A stretch of DNA of 64,000 nucleotides from Flaccisagitta enflata (lineage: Eukaryota > Chaetognatha > Sagittoidea > Aphragmophora), in NCBI GenBank assembly GCA_965153355.1, contig OZ231126.1, positions 558,001 through 622,000 of the forward strand. Reading direction: 5' to 3'. The notes under the pieces were generated by a model. The model saw nothing but the letters and a program-made list of their open reading frames with translations. It was not told the origin of the DNA and did no database searches. A program made the translations under genes and the position numbers. Shown here piece after piece: positions 44,650-55,639 of this stretch (the first letter of the stretch is position 1; every line of letters begins with the position of its first letter).

Positions 44650-44935
44650 ATGAATGACTCCATTCACTCATTCATTCGTTCATTCATTCATTTATTCATT
44701 CGTCCATTCATTCATTCATTCGTTCATTTATACATTTATTCATTCATTCAATCATTCATTCATTCAATCATTCATATATTCATAAATTCATAAATTCATT
44801 CATTCATATATTCATTCATTCATTCCTTAATTTATTCATTCAATCATTCAATCGTTCATATATTCATTCATTCATTCATTCATTCATTCATTCATTCATT
44901 CATTCATTCATTCATTCATTTATTCATTTATTGAA
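44650..44935. repeat. (CATT)n microsatellite
   Basis: ATTCATTCATTC with frequent CGTT, TATA and AATC interruptions, in the 3' flank of the receptor gene. Confidence 0.96.
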
Positions 44936-45289
44936 GTCATGATGGTTTACTATCCGGCCTTATATCTTTATCACTATATTTGTAAAATCTCTGAATGATT
45001 GTTTAGGTTTGTTGGTTTACTTCTACTATTCCGTCTTTAAATTGGCGTGTTAAGAATCTAAAGGTTAATCAAATCAAACTTTGAGATACCCTGGCTCCAT
45101 GTAAGATAATGTAAAAGAATATCTTGATGTATGATTTGATCGTTAATATGTTGATGATACAATCCTGACAAGGAATGTGTTTTGTCCATAATCTGACGAA
45201 AGTGATGATAATTGATGTTTTCATGCTTGACTAATTGGTCCCAACAGGATATGTAGAAAAATATAGATGGTTTTCTCTTGGTAAAATTT

Positions 45290-46095
45290 GAAAATAAAGA
45301 TGGTAAAATATAGATGGTAAAATATAGATGGTAAGATATAGATGGTAAAATATAGATGGTTTTCTCTAGGGCAAATTTGAAAATATTTGATATTCCATAC
45401 AAAACATTCAAATCTTTTAACAGAATAAACCATCAGAAAAAGAAATCCAGTTGTAGTTTTTTCTACGCATCCTGTTAGGTTTGATATCAGTGGTCCCCTC
45501 AGAAGAAAAAACTGCGTGACTGTCATGACCACTGCAAGTAATAATGAAGTAACATAAATTCACGATAATTATTAACGTTTAACAATGTCATGATCACTGC
45601 AAGTAATGATGAAGTAACATAAATTCAAGTTGATTGTTAATAGTTAAGTAACATAAATTTATTATAATTATTAACATAACATTGTCATGTTCTTGTGAAT
45701 GTCATAGTGAATGACAATAAATTGCAGCCTTTCATTCAGACTTTCGCTACTTTACTTTGAAATGCCCTGAGCCCATCTTATGTATTATGTTGTGAGATAA
45801 TTCAAAAACCTCCACACGCACAATTGTGGTTATACCTGTTTTTATCACTCTAAACTTTGTGATGAAGTCAAGTGTTTTTTCTGTAACAAATCAGTGAGTA
45901 AATATCTGATTCTTTTTGTGTTTATCAGTAATTAACATCAAATACATACAAGAGACAATCCTGATACGCGGAAATTCATTCGTGGTAATAAGTAAAGCAT
46001 CATAGAGAAATGGAAAGTGAATAGTTTGTCATTTGTCATTTGTCATGGTAGAAAATCGATTCTGACGAAACCAACTTTTGGCAATTTGTTGAACC
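45290..46095. other. No gene; short tandem repeats
   Basis: GATGGTAAAATATA units at 45297-45362; GTAATAATGAAGTAACATAA units at 45537-45660; otherwise AT-rich unique sequence. Confidence 0.55.
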
Positions 46096-46097
46096 TC

Positions 46098-46262
46098 AGG
46101 GCGTGATTTCTACTGTCCCACGAGGGAGTGAGCGAAGTGAGTGAGCGAGCCCGTAAACGGAGCGAGCGAGTTCAGCGAGCGCAACGAAGCGGAGCGCTGC
46201 GGAGCGAGTGAGCGGAGTGAGCGGTGCGATTTCATGTATCAAGAGCGATTGAGACACACCGA
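46098..46262 (-). mobile_element. GGGGCGTTTC-family MITE, shortened copy
   Basis: GGGCGTGATTTCTACTGTCC at the left (reverse orientation), GAGTGAGCGAAGTGAGTGAG interior, end with GAGACACACCG. The right third of the family sequence is missing. Confidence 0.75.
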
Positions 46263-46311
46263 TTAGTCGGACGGTTGGACGAGGCTTCCAAATTGTCTTT
46301 TCTACTAAAAA

Positions 46312-46541
46312 CAAGGCCGGATACACGGCTACCCCAGTCGCGTGCGGGTGGGCAGGGGCTGTAATTGAGGTCACCAGATCATTTGGGCAGGAGCAGTGTG
46401 GCCAAAAACCGCAAAAACCTAAAATAAAGTATCGTGTGACGGACGGTCGGACGGACGGACGGACGGACGGACGGACGGACGGACGGACGGACGGACGGAC
46501 GGACGGACGGACGGACGGACGGACGGACGGACGGACGGACG
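46312..46541 (-). mobile_element. CGACT element with an expanded (GGAC)n core
   Basis: CAAGGCCGGATACACGGCTA, AGTCGCGTGCGGGTGGGCAG, then about 25 perfect GGAC units (46440-46540). The terminal hairpin is lost beyond the expansion (GTGTCC then T-run). Confidence 0.88.
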
Positions 46542-46736
46542 TGTCCACTTTTTTTTTCAATTTGCAATCACTAACGTAATCACGGTAAAACCCAGGATAT
46601 AAATAGAAACTTAGAATGAAGCTGGCCAAAGATGGAATCAATGGATTACAAATCTTGGAAAGTTTAGTTCCGATAGAAAAAAAGAATATTTGTAATCACA
46701 CAGACATTTCAGAATTTCAAAGAAAAGATTTTCCTT

Positions 46737-47042
46737 TGGGCAGCGGCCCCAAAGGGACCGATGACCTATGCTTTCACACATATGGGAGATTTTCTCATCC
46801 TTCTTACCCTCCCCCCCTATTCTTCGATTCCGGCCTTGAGGCTTCCAAATTCTAACCTGAAGGCCCCAATCCAAGCCTTGAGGATACAAATTTAGCCCTG
46901 AGGCTCAACTCTTCAACCCCAGCTTTGAGACTACAGTCCCAACATTGAAGTACCAATCCCAGCTTCCCATATGTTTGAAAGCATAGGTCATCAGCTCCTT
47001 TGAGGCATATACTAACATAGGGGCAACAGGAACCGCTGACCA
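46737..47042 (+). mobile_element. TGGKCAGCGG-family element
   Basis: Starts TGGGCAGCGGCCCCAAAGGG, ends GGAACCGCTGACCA. GCTTTCACACATATGGGAG near the left is mirrored by CCCATATGTTTGAAAGCATA near the right, so it is a foldback around (GAGGCCCAAATCC)-type repeats. Confidence 0.8.
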
Positions 47043-47109
47043 TCTGAAGCTTTTGTTTGTAAAGCGTAGATGGAATGATTCATTCAGTTAAACCTTTAAA
47101 GTGTCATGC

Positions 47110-47279
47110 GGAGTGAAGCAGGAAGGTGTTCTGAGTCCTTGGCTTTTTGCGACTTATTTGGATGATCTCATTGTCAAATTGAAACAAAAATTGTTGCGGT
47201 TGTCATTCAGTTGGTCAATTTATTGCAGCTACTCTTTATACTGATGACCTCGCATTACTTGCTCCTACACATTCATCAC
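47110..47279 (+). pseudogene. LINE reverse-transcriptase fragment, frameshifted
   Basis: GVKQEGVLSPWLFATYLDDL resembles the (V)(R/K)QG.VLSP.LF..Y.(D)DL block of non-LTR reverse transcriptases. After a stop at 47241-47243 another frame reads LYTDDLALLAPTHSS, the (Y.DD) catalytic motif. Two frames for adjacent motifs and the short length mark a dead fragment. Confidence 0.72.
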
Positions 47280-47493
47280 AAAATTTTCTCATTTTCCCGC
47301 CGCGATAGTACGAGAGAGTCAAAATTGCGCTTTGGATATGACTCAATTTCTGAAATTTTCTCCAAGCGACGCATAAACTCAATGAAAAAAAGATCACAAT
47401 AGACAATCGGGCGGAATTTACGGTATTTAAACCTTCCCTTAAGTTTTTAGCAGTCATTGAGTCGCAAAAAGCAAACACTATTTTTGAGTCTTT

Positions 47494-47575
47494 ATGTTCC
47501 ATCTCTACAACATGGGGCTTTCTTGTCGCCTATTTTTCCTTTTCCTCTTCGGCGAAACTCTAACGATCTCGCGAG
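47494..47575 (+). CDS. Possible signal-peptide exon
   Basis: ATG at 47494 (or 47512) encodes MGLSCRLFFLFLFGETLTIS with a hydrophobic core, ending at GCGAG|GTAAGA (phase 1). It could be the first exon of the fibrinogen-domain gene, but the phase does not fit the exon at 48342 directly; at least one exon would be missing. Confidence 0.35.
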
Positions 47576-48341
47576 GTAAGACAACAAGAAATGATACCGT
47601 TGAAATTGATTCAATTTTTTTTCTTTTCACCAAACATTTACTCCAAAGACTTCCAAAAAGCATTATTGGGCAAAAACGACATTGTTAAGTCATCGTTGAT
47701 CGAATTTATCAAGCCTCAAACATCAATAGTCACATTTTATAACACCACATAAAAAACCTCGTTTTTTTTAAATCTTCTATGATTTTTTTCAAATAGTCAC
47801 CCTCATCATTACCTCATTCTTTCATGACAAAGGGGGGGGGGGCGCTAATTAGAGGGGGGCGATAAATGCAAGAAATACGGTATAGTACAATCATGCTTGG
47901 ATAAATTGCAACTGGATTCTTGAGCCTATTACTCAGTCGAAAATCAGAAAAACCTATCAAAATCAAAGATGAAATTGAAGCTTTTTAAAAGATGAAGAGA
48001 TTGAGACCAAGTTGAGCAAATTTTGTTGATGCATTTAGATGGAGTGCTGTTTTAAAGAGAAGGACTAAAAAATGGGGAGGGAAATTCATCATAATTTAGC
48101 GTTTTTTCATTGGTAATATTTCTCTTCAAACCTTTGTTATTTTTAAACGAATGAAGCCACAATGACCAGCAACATTGCATTTGGAAGATCTTTTGCAGAG
48201 CTTTCAAATGGTCACAAATATTTTATGGTTTGAGCCCTTAGTTTGACCAAAACTAGAAGAATAAATAGAGAATAACATGCAATGTCAGTGGTCTCTTTAC
48301 CTAGATTACCTCATTAGCTTTGCAACCTTAACGCCGTGCAG

Positions 48342-49065
48342 AATCAGTTGACAACCAGCGACAAATGGAAGGTGAAAGTCAAAGTCAAGTGGGACAAAAA
48401 TGAAGTCTTTGTTGGAGGCCAAACGGGATGGGTCCTCCAAGCAGATTCCCGCGCTGGTACTTGGGGGGAATCTGAATGGGATGATTTCCAAGTGGGATCA
48501 GAAGCGACCAACTACACACTCGGAATCGGAAACCAACTGAGCAAGAACAACTGGGGGGGCGTTTCTAGTCAAGGACGATCGCGTTTTGAACAGGCCACTC
48601 GGTCGCTCGCTACGTTCGTTCGCTCGCACCGCTCACTCCGCTCACTCCGCTCACTCGCTCCGCAGCGCTCCGCTTCGCTTCGCTCGCTTCGCTCGCTCGC
48701 TCCGTTCACGGGCTCGCTCACTCACTTCGCTCACTCCCTCGTGGGACAGTTGAAATTCTTGAATATGTGTTCACGCTGTTATCGCGTTTCACGGGAACAA
48801 ACGCGTTTTGGCGCTCACTAGAAACACGCCCTGGGAAGGAGATCCTTTTCACAGTCACGATCTCAATGGGATGCAATTCTCAACTCGGGATCGTGACCAT
48901 GATAAGGGAGGTTGGGGCAACTGCGCATATTCCAATTATGGAGGGTGGTGGCATAATATTTGTTATGACATTTGCTTAACGTGCAATCGACCATACGGGG
49001 CTATATTGGATGGCATCAAATACCGATATCCTTCTTTGGCTGAAATGTGGATCAAAAAAGTCTGA
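48342..49065 (+). pseudogene. Fibrinogen-related domain, C-terminal half, split by a transposon
   Basis: Secreted lectin-type fibrinogen-related proteins bind sugars or acetyl groups in innate recognition. 48342-48555 reads NQLTTSDKWKVKVKVKWDKN ... WDDFQVGSEATNYTLGIG (family F.VG.EA.NY.L.(V/I)). 48836-49065 reads EGDPFHSHDLNGMQFSTRDR ... NCAYSNYGGWWHNICYDICL ... SLAEMWIKKV, then TGA. This includes the NGM.FST.D.D calcium site and the NCA...WW...C disulfide block. A 275 bp MITE (48556-48830) lies between; the 5' frame runs into it and stops at 48819. Removing element plus one CTGGG would restore one frame, so the break is a single insertion. The N-terminal half (GGWT.(F/I)QRR) was not found. 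Confidence 0.88.
48556..48830 (+). mobile_element. GGGGCGTTTC-family MITE inside a fibrinogen domain exon
   Basis: 275 bp; ends GGGGCGTTTCTAGT and ACTAGAAACACGCC, flanked by perfect CTGGG duplications (48551-48555, 48831-48835). Interior CGCTCACTCCGCTCACTCGC-type repeats. Confidence 0.95.
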
Positions 49066-49089
49066 AAAAACAAATTCAAACACAAAAAA

Positions 49090-49410
49090 AAAATCTTTCC
49101 CACAAATCAGAACTTCTAATTTGTTAAGAAAAGTCTTTCCCACAATTTAAGAAAAAATTCCTTTGTTAAGAAAAGTCTTTCCCACAGTTTAAAGAAAATT
49201 ACTTTGTTAAGAACAAGTCTTTCCCACAGTTTTTCTTTTTCTTTTATTTCTTTGTTAAAAGTCTTTCCCAAAGTTTTTCTGTTTCTTTTACTTCTCTGTT
49301 AAAAGTATTTCCCACAGTTTTTCTTTTTCTTTAATTTCTTTGTTAAAAGTTTTTCCCACAAATTTTCTTTTTCTTTTATTTCTTTGTTACAAGTCTTTCC
49401 TACTTAGATC
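49090..49410. repeat. ~55 bp tandem repeat (AAGTCTTTCCCACAGTTT)
   Basis: Six or so copies of TTTGTTAA.AAGTCTTTCCCACA separated by T-rich spacers, directly after the fibrinogen-domain stop codon. Confidence 0.85.
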
Positions 49411-49497
49411 ACATTTCAGCAAAATTATTAGAAAAACAAACAAAAGAAGATTTAAAAAAAAGGTCGCTTGCATGTTAAACAAATGGGATAACAACAG

Positions 49498-49502
<5 letters not shown>

Positions 49503-49577
<75 letters not shown>

Positions 49578-49608
49578 ACTAGATGAGAATTGACAAATGT
49601 TCTAAATG

Positions 49609-49666
<58 letters not shown>
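49503..49666. repeat. Two (TC)n microsatellites
   Basis: 49503-49574 and 49613-49665, separated by about 40 bp of unique sequence. Confidence 0.98.
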
Positions 49667-49670
<4 letters not shown>

Positions 49671-50049
49671 AAGATGGAAGCAATTCGAAAAACAAGTACT
49701 GTCTAACCTTCACGACAAAATTACCTATTTGGCCAGACCTGTATTATGGTTCCCATAGTGTAACTTGTAAGGAAGGTTGAAATTCTGTAAAAATCCTGGA
49801 TCTTACATACCACGAAAGGTTGTTTCATGAACTTTTCTGATAATTTCATTATCTTTATACAAATTTTGAAATCATATCGTCATGAGATATTAGTGACCAA
49901 AACCATGATACTTTTGTTTACAAAAATATTTCTGTCATTTCTTATATGTTTTTTTTTTTACATTAACTAAATAACAGCTGGGCGGCAGTGGACATGTGAT
50001 GGAGGCGACGAAAAAAACAGAAAGAGCTTAGTTAGAAACAAAGGAACAT

Positions 50050-50410
50050 TGAAAAGAACGCTCACATTTTTTTTTGGATACCAATGGACAGACGGACAGT
50101 GGGGCGGATAAAAGGACAGATGGACGAACAAATAGATAGATGGACAGATGAATTAACACTCGGATGGATGGACAGACGAACAGATGGATGGACGTATCGT
50201 CAGATGGATGGATGGACAGGCAAATGGACAGACATATAGACATATGGATGGACAAATGTAGGACTTGCAATAGTTAACTTTAACTAGTTAGTTAACTACA
50301 GTTAACTACAGTTAACTGTAGTTAAAATTCTGAAAACCCCTATAGTTAACTAGGAGAAATTAACTAGTTAAAACAGTTAATGATTTATGAGGAAAAATGG
50401 GGAAAAATCA
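50050..50410. repeat. GGAC/GATG-rich repeat and GTTAACT patch
   Basis: 50090-50250 is a loose GGATGGACAGA repeat; 50268-50385 has at least eight GTTAACT/AGTTAA motifs, many in inverted pairs. Confidence 0.7.
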
Positions 50411-50427
50411 CCCTTTTTTAGGTGCTA

Positions 50428-50560
50428 CAAAGCACCTCTTTAACTGGCTGTGTCCGTTGGTTGGTTGGTTGGTTGGTTGGTTGGTCGGTCGGTCGGTCGG
50501 GTAACGCATTCGTTCGACGATCCACACATCGCACCTATTGGCCTACTTGGCCTTGTTTCC
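50428..50560 (+). mobile_element. Variant element: GGTGCTACAAAGCACC hairpin, Y-repeat core, TTGGCCTTGTTT end
   Basis: Built like the CGACT elements (terminal hairpin, (TTGG)n/(GGTC)n core, GGCCTTG end) but with a different hairpin, GGTGCTACAAAGCACC. Confidence 0.6.
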
Positions 50561-50689
50561 TTCAAATGACATGATTTTTTTGTGACATGAAGATAAAGTA
50601 TTTGCCTGCAGGGAAAACCCTCATATTGAGCTGCTATGGCGGATTTGAAATGAATAGTAAGCTAATCAATGGTAGGACTGATCCACGGA

Positions 50690-50930
50690 TCCACGGAAAT
50701 TGTCAGTAAATGAGGATTTTTTCCATGACTTGTGTGTCAGTAAATCTTCATGACGATAAAACGCGATAAAATCATCTGTTTTTGGGGAAAAAATGAGATC
50801 GAGAGTAGTTCTTTTTATATTCTCGTTCATCCTGATCATTCATTCTCGTTCATCCTGATCATAATTCTTGTTCATCCTGATCAGTCATTCTTGTTCATCC
50901 TGATCACTCATTCTCTTCATTGAAATGCAT
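50690..50930. repeat. Dispersed block shared with 59560-59690, then a 23 bp tandem repeat
   Basis: TTTTTTCCATGACTT ... CGCGATAAAATCATCT is shared with 59582-59663. 50828-50920 is a tandem TCATTCTCGTTCATCCTGA repeat. Confidence 0.7.
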
Positions 50931-51049
50931 TTTCGGTCTCTCTATAGAGATCATAACAAAAAGGGATCTATTCTTGTTTTCTGTATAGTAATGTTTTATA
51001 GCTAAACGCGGCCTGGCTCGGGGGTATAACGGGTTTTTGTGTTTTGGCA

Positions 51050-52800
51050 GACCCACAGCCTGGCAAACTCATCTGCCAAGGAAATCGCTAGTTTATGGGG
51101 ATCATTGCCAGCAGAACCCTAGCAGACCCACATTATACTGACTTGGGGATCAGCTCCAGCAGACCCATGGATAATCTGGCAGACCCACTTAATAGATGGT
51201 GAAACATGCAATAGAATCCCCTTTATTAACTTGGGGATCATGGTTAGCAGACCCATGAACAGTCTGGCAGACCCACTTAATAGATGGTAGAACAGGCAGT
51301 AACCATGCCCCCCAAAAAAATGGCACACTCATCTTTAAATGCAAGCTGATTCGCTCTCTTTAGATTAAACTATAGAAAATCAGTGACCGTTAGAAAGATA
51401 TTTGAAAGTTCTTTAAAACTAGACCAAGCAGAATATTGTGAGTTTTTTTGTTTAAAATTGACAACTAAATGAAGTTGATTACTCTGCTTTTGCCTGAGTA
51501 GATCATTCGATTATCAAAATTTTCCTTGTTTTTCTATGTATCAGTGAAAATACTTAAACAAATAAAAAAAGATTCATGAGGAAAAAAAAAATTAGAAAAT
51601 TCTCTTCAAAATGGCGCCAAGCAGAAATTTTTAACTTGATTCGTTTAGAAGTTATGATTAAATGAAAATGAAAGGTACAGTTCAAAGTGATATGTGAAAA
51701 CGCTATTTCTGGCAGTAAGCAAAATTGACCTTTTTTCTTCATATCATTGTAATTTCTAAAGTTTTAGAGCTACAACATTCTGAGACCACTCAAATGAAAG
51801 ATTTTTTGAAGCTCTTTAAAATGCGCACTGATTTTTCTTAGTTTCACTTATTATGAACCAACCGAGAGGCGTGAAAAAGATGTGCCATTTTTTTTTTGGG
51901 CATGGTTAGAGTCCTTTCTACTAACTCTGGGACCAGGGCTAGTAGACCCATGAAAAATTTGGCAGACCCACTTAATAGATGGTAATACATGCAGCAGAAC
52001 TCCTTCTACTTACTTGGGGATCATGGCTAGCAGACCCATAAAAAATCTGGCAGACCCACTTAATAGATAAGAATACATGCAGCAGAACTCTTTCTACTAA
52101 CTTGGGGATCATGGCTAGCAGACCCATGAACAATCTGGCAGACCCATTGAATAGATGAGAAAATATGCAGCAGAACTCTCTCTACTAACTTGGGGATCAT
52201 GGCTAGCAGACCCATGGAAAATCTGGCAGACCCACTTGTACTAACTTGGGGATCATGGCTAGCAGACCCATGAAAAATCTGGCAGACCCACGTAATAGAT
52301 GAGAGTACATGCAGCAGAACTCTTTCTACTAACTAGGGGATCATGGCTAGCAGACCCATGAACAATCTGGCAGACCCACTTAATAGATGTTGAAACATGC
52401 AGTAGAATCCCCTTTATCAACTTGGGGATAATGGCTAGCAGACCCATGAAAAATGTGGCAGACCTACTCAATAGATGGTAGAACAGGCAGTAGAGTCCTT
52501 TCTACTAACTCAGGGACCAGGGCTAGCAGACCCATGAAAAATTTGGCATACCCACTTAATAGATGGTAATACATGCAGCAGAACTCCTTCTACTTACTTG
52601 GGGATCATGGCTAGCAGACCCATGAAAAATCGGTCAGACCCACTTAATAGATGGTAGAACAGGCAGTAGAGTCCTTTCTACTAACTTTGGGATCAGGGCT
52701 AGCAGACCCATGAAAAATCTGGCAGACCCACTTGATAGATGGTAATACATGCAGCAGAACTCTTTCTTCTAACTTGGGGATCATGGCTAGCAGACCCAGT
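51050..52800. repeat. ~85 bp minisatellite (CAGACCCATGAAAAATCTGG)
   Basis: About 14 units of GGGGATCATGGCTAGCAGAC, CCATGAAAAATCTGGCAGAC, CCACTTAATAGATGG. Interrupted at 51302-51906 by a TA-flanked transposon. Right edge changes into GGGCCTTGAGGTTGGGA repeats (52800-52945). Confidence 0.93.
51302..51906. mobile_element. TA-flanked foldback element inside the minisatellite
   Basis: 605 bp; ends ACCATGCCCCCCAAAAAAAT and (reverse complement of the right) ACCATGCCCAAAAAAAAAAT. The empty site AGGCAGTAGAGTCC is present in sister units at about 52487 and 52660, proving the element and its TA duplication. Confidence 0.95.
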
Positions 52801-53029
52801 CTTAAGGCCCAAATCCCTCGAGATGGGATTTTAGCCTTAAGATGTGATTTGGGCCTTGAGGTTGGGAATTGGGCCTCAAGACTGGGATTTGGGCCATGAG
52901 GCTGGGATATGGGGCTCAAGGCTGATATATGGGCCTGGAGGTTGGGGGGGGGGGGGATGTAGAAGGAGAAGGAGAAGAAGAAAGAGAAAATTCCCCTGTG
53001 TGAAAGCATACGTCATCGAACCCTTCGGG

Positions 53030-53100
53030 ACCAACCGACCAACCAACCAACCAACCAACCGACCGACCGACCGACGGTGTAGAGTCGCGTAGCACGCGAC
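53030..53100 (-). mobile_element. CGACT element fragment
   Basis: (GACC)n core remnant, GGTGTAGAGTCGCGTAGCAC then GCGAC; the GGCCGGATACACGG end is missing. Confidence 0.75.
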
Positions 53101-53244
53101 GAAAAATCGCAAATCTGACTGATATTTTTTGGGAGGAGTATCAAAAAGTATTTTTCGTGTAGTGCGTGCAATTTTTGGCGCATAGGGTGATCGATGTTGG
53201 ATAATACAAAGTCCTATAAGTGCGAGAAAAAATTCAGTTCTTGA

Positions 53245-54355
53245 CAAATAACTACAGGTTTTTTTCACGCTATCACGCTGATTACAAAACAACGTTTCTC
53301 AGCTTCTAGTGATGATAACTGAATTCTGAAAAAACATATGGATAGCTCATGAGCTCCGATTATATGTGCTGACTTTGTCTATGGTAAATTGCCGAGATGT
53401 TCACCTGTCAGACACTTTTACAAAAAACTCGATTTTTTGGTTACCACTTCAGAAAAATGAAATTTTCTGTTCTGAAAATGGAGCATCAGCTTTGATGGTG
53501 CGCTGCTTTTTACCCCATGGAGCCAGGGACCACAAATTGGTCCCACTTCAAAGGGTTGTCTTAACTCTTCAAAATGCGACCAATCCCGGGCCTGTGGCTC
53601 AATTCGTTTAGAAGCTATGCTCCTTCAAAGTTATTGGTGCTTGTCAGTGAAAGTGGGCCCCGTGAGGTTATGGACGAGTGCCATTCAACAATTTACTTAC
53701 TCGATCTGGCAAAGCCAAAGATGCCATCAAAATTACAATAGGGTACCAACTGTAGGTTTTACCAACCAATAGGCTAACCAATGGTTTTACCAACCAATAG
53801 GCTAACCAATGGTTTTACCAACCAATAGGCTAACCAACAAGCTTACTCATGGAACAAAGAAAGACCAACAGGAGCAAGTACGTAGACAACATCTTTGAGC
53901 TTTTCCATTTCAAAGGAGGAATGTCACGTAATTACACGTGTGTTTTTTCAGCTCAATCATTCTACAAACAGTAATTGATACATACTTATTTGGAATCTTT
54001 AACTAAAGCCTCATGATAGCGTGAAACGATATTATCCTTGAAATTGTGGCTTATTGGCTGTAAGCCAAATTTTGAGAATTTATTCACTAACCTATGGTTA
54101 ACTACTTTAATAGCATGAAGCTATATTTTCCTTGAAATTGTGGCTGATTGGCTGTAAGCCAAATTTTGAGAATTAAGTCACTAACCTATGGTTAACTACT
54201 TTGAATGGCACCATCACAGTTTAAGATAATAAAATTGGGGCTCAAGGGCTGTTAAGATCACTTTTCAGAAATGAATTATCATGTTTAGGAGCTGAGAAAC
54301 GTCGTTTTGTAATCGGCGTATTGGCGTCAAAAACCCTGTAGCAGTCACCATCTTA
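53245..54355. mobile_element. Large inverted repeat (foldback) with inner tandem repeats
   Basis: TTACAAAACAACGTTTCTCAGC at 53281 pairs with GCTGAGAAACGTCGTTTTGTAA at 54290. Inside are three copies of GGTTTTACCAACCAATAGGC (53751-53840) and two ~100 bp copies of a block with CTATGGTTAACTACTTT (about 54010-54205). Confidence 0.7.
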
Positions 54356-54611
54356 GGACGACCCAAGGACAGTAGTAGCCTTGACCACGTCTTTTGATAT
54401 TCCAAATTCATGAATGAAAGCTCCTAAGTTCATTCGGAGAAGTTTTAGGAATTTTGACAGCAATTATTACGCTAAACTAATCCTTGTTCGCCTCAATGTT
54501 CGACAGGTGTTAATTACCAGATTGGTCCTTGTTTAAAGAGTTACTAAAACTTTTTTAATGCGACCAAACTGGGATCAAAAGCTCAATTTATTTAGGAGTA
54601 GCTTTCTTTAA

Positions 54612-54770
54612 CAAGGCCGGATACACGGCAATCCAGTCGCGGACAGTTGGGCAGGAGCAGCACTGCAAAAAACGCTCAAAATTCAGAAATGTGACGGACG
54701 GACGGACGGACGGACAGACAGACGGACGGACGGACCAACACGGTAAGGTGTAGAGTCGCGGTCCGCGACT
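54612..54770 (-). mobile_element. CGACT element (GGAC subfamily)
   Basis: CAAGGCCGGATACACGGCAA, internal AGTCGCGGAC, (GGAC)n core, hairpin AGTCGCGGTCCGCGACT before AAAAA. Confidence 0.93.
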
Positions 54771-54879
54771 AAAAATTGGTGCTCATTTTCTGGTGAAGAT
54801 ATACTTTTTTCCTAGATAGTAACACCTGTTTTAGGATTATTGTCCAATCAAAAAAATCAAATCATCCAAGGATCGCACA

Positions 54880-55196
54880 TGGTCAGTGGTACCCGATGCC
54901 CTGCTTGGATTTGAGGGCTAGAGGGCATATTTCAGAGCTGGAGGGCAGATTTGAGGCCTGTAGGGCAGATTTAAGGTTTGGAGGGCTTACATGAAATCTG
55001 GAGGGCAAGTTTGGAGTCTGGAGGGCAGGCTTGAGACCTGGAGGGCAGATTTGAGGAATGAAGGGCTGATTTGCGGCCTGGAGGGCCTAAATGAGACCCA
55101 AAAGGGCTAACTTGAGGGCTTGGAAGGGAAAAAATCAGGCGTCAATGGGGGGGGGGGATGAAGGGAAGCACATCAACCCTTTAGGGCCGCTGCCCA
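54880..55196 (-). mobile_element. TGGKCAGCGG-family element with GAGGGC repeats
   Basis: TGGTCAGTGGTACCCGATGC on the left, AGGGCCGCTGCCCA on the right, about ten GGAGGGCAGATTTGAGGCCT-type units between. Confidence 0.8.
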
Positions 55197-55227
55197 GATA
55201 GCATAAAAGGCATGAAAAGCATACTTA

Positions 55228-55637
55228 CCTTGGCATCATAAAAAAAGACGCACTTCTAAATGGCTCATTTAGCCATAAAGGTTCAGAGAAACTAATAAAA
55301 ATCTTAGACCATTTTAAAGCCCTTCGAAAGTACTTTCATTTGGCGCCAATCTGGTATTTCTATCTTTTTTCGTTTAGAAATGGCATTAGTTTGAGTAAAA
55401 ATGTTGCCTGTTTCAGTTTCGCAATCCCTATGTAAAATGTGCATTTCAGCAAAATAGTGCTTCTCTTTGCAGAGCTCTAGCTCCTAAACCGTTTGAGACA
55501 CAGACCTGGGGTTGGTCTAGAATGAAAGATTTTTTGAAAATCTTCAAAAATGACTTAAGTGAAAATAGTTAAAATTATTTTTTTAATCTCTTTTAGTCAT
55601 AAATCAAGGGGTGCGTCTTTTTTTTTGATACGCGTGG
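55228..55637. mobile_element. TA-flanked element with AAAGACGCAC ends
   Basis: Left end ACCTTGGCATCATAAAAAAA then GACGCAC; right end (reverse complement) CCACGCGTATCAAAAAAAAA then GACGCACC; TA on both sides. A relative is at 58654-59225. Confidence 0.75.
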
Positions 55638-55639
55638 TA

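Noticed and set aside
46096-46641. Minus-strand frame with (SVRP)n repeats
   Set aside because: Runs through the (GGAC)n core of a CGACT element and a MITE; transposon-derived, no independent coding support.
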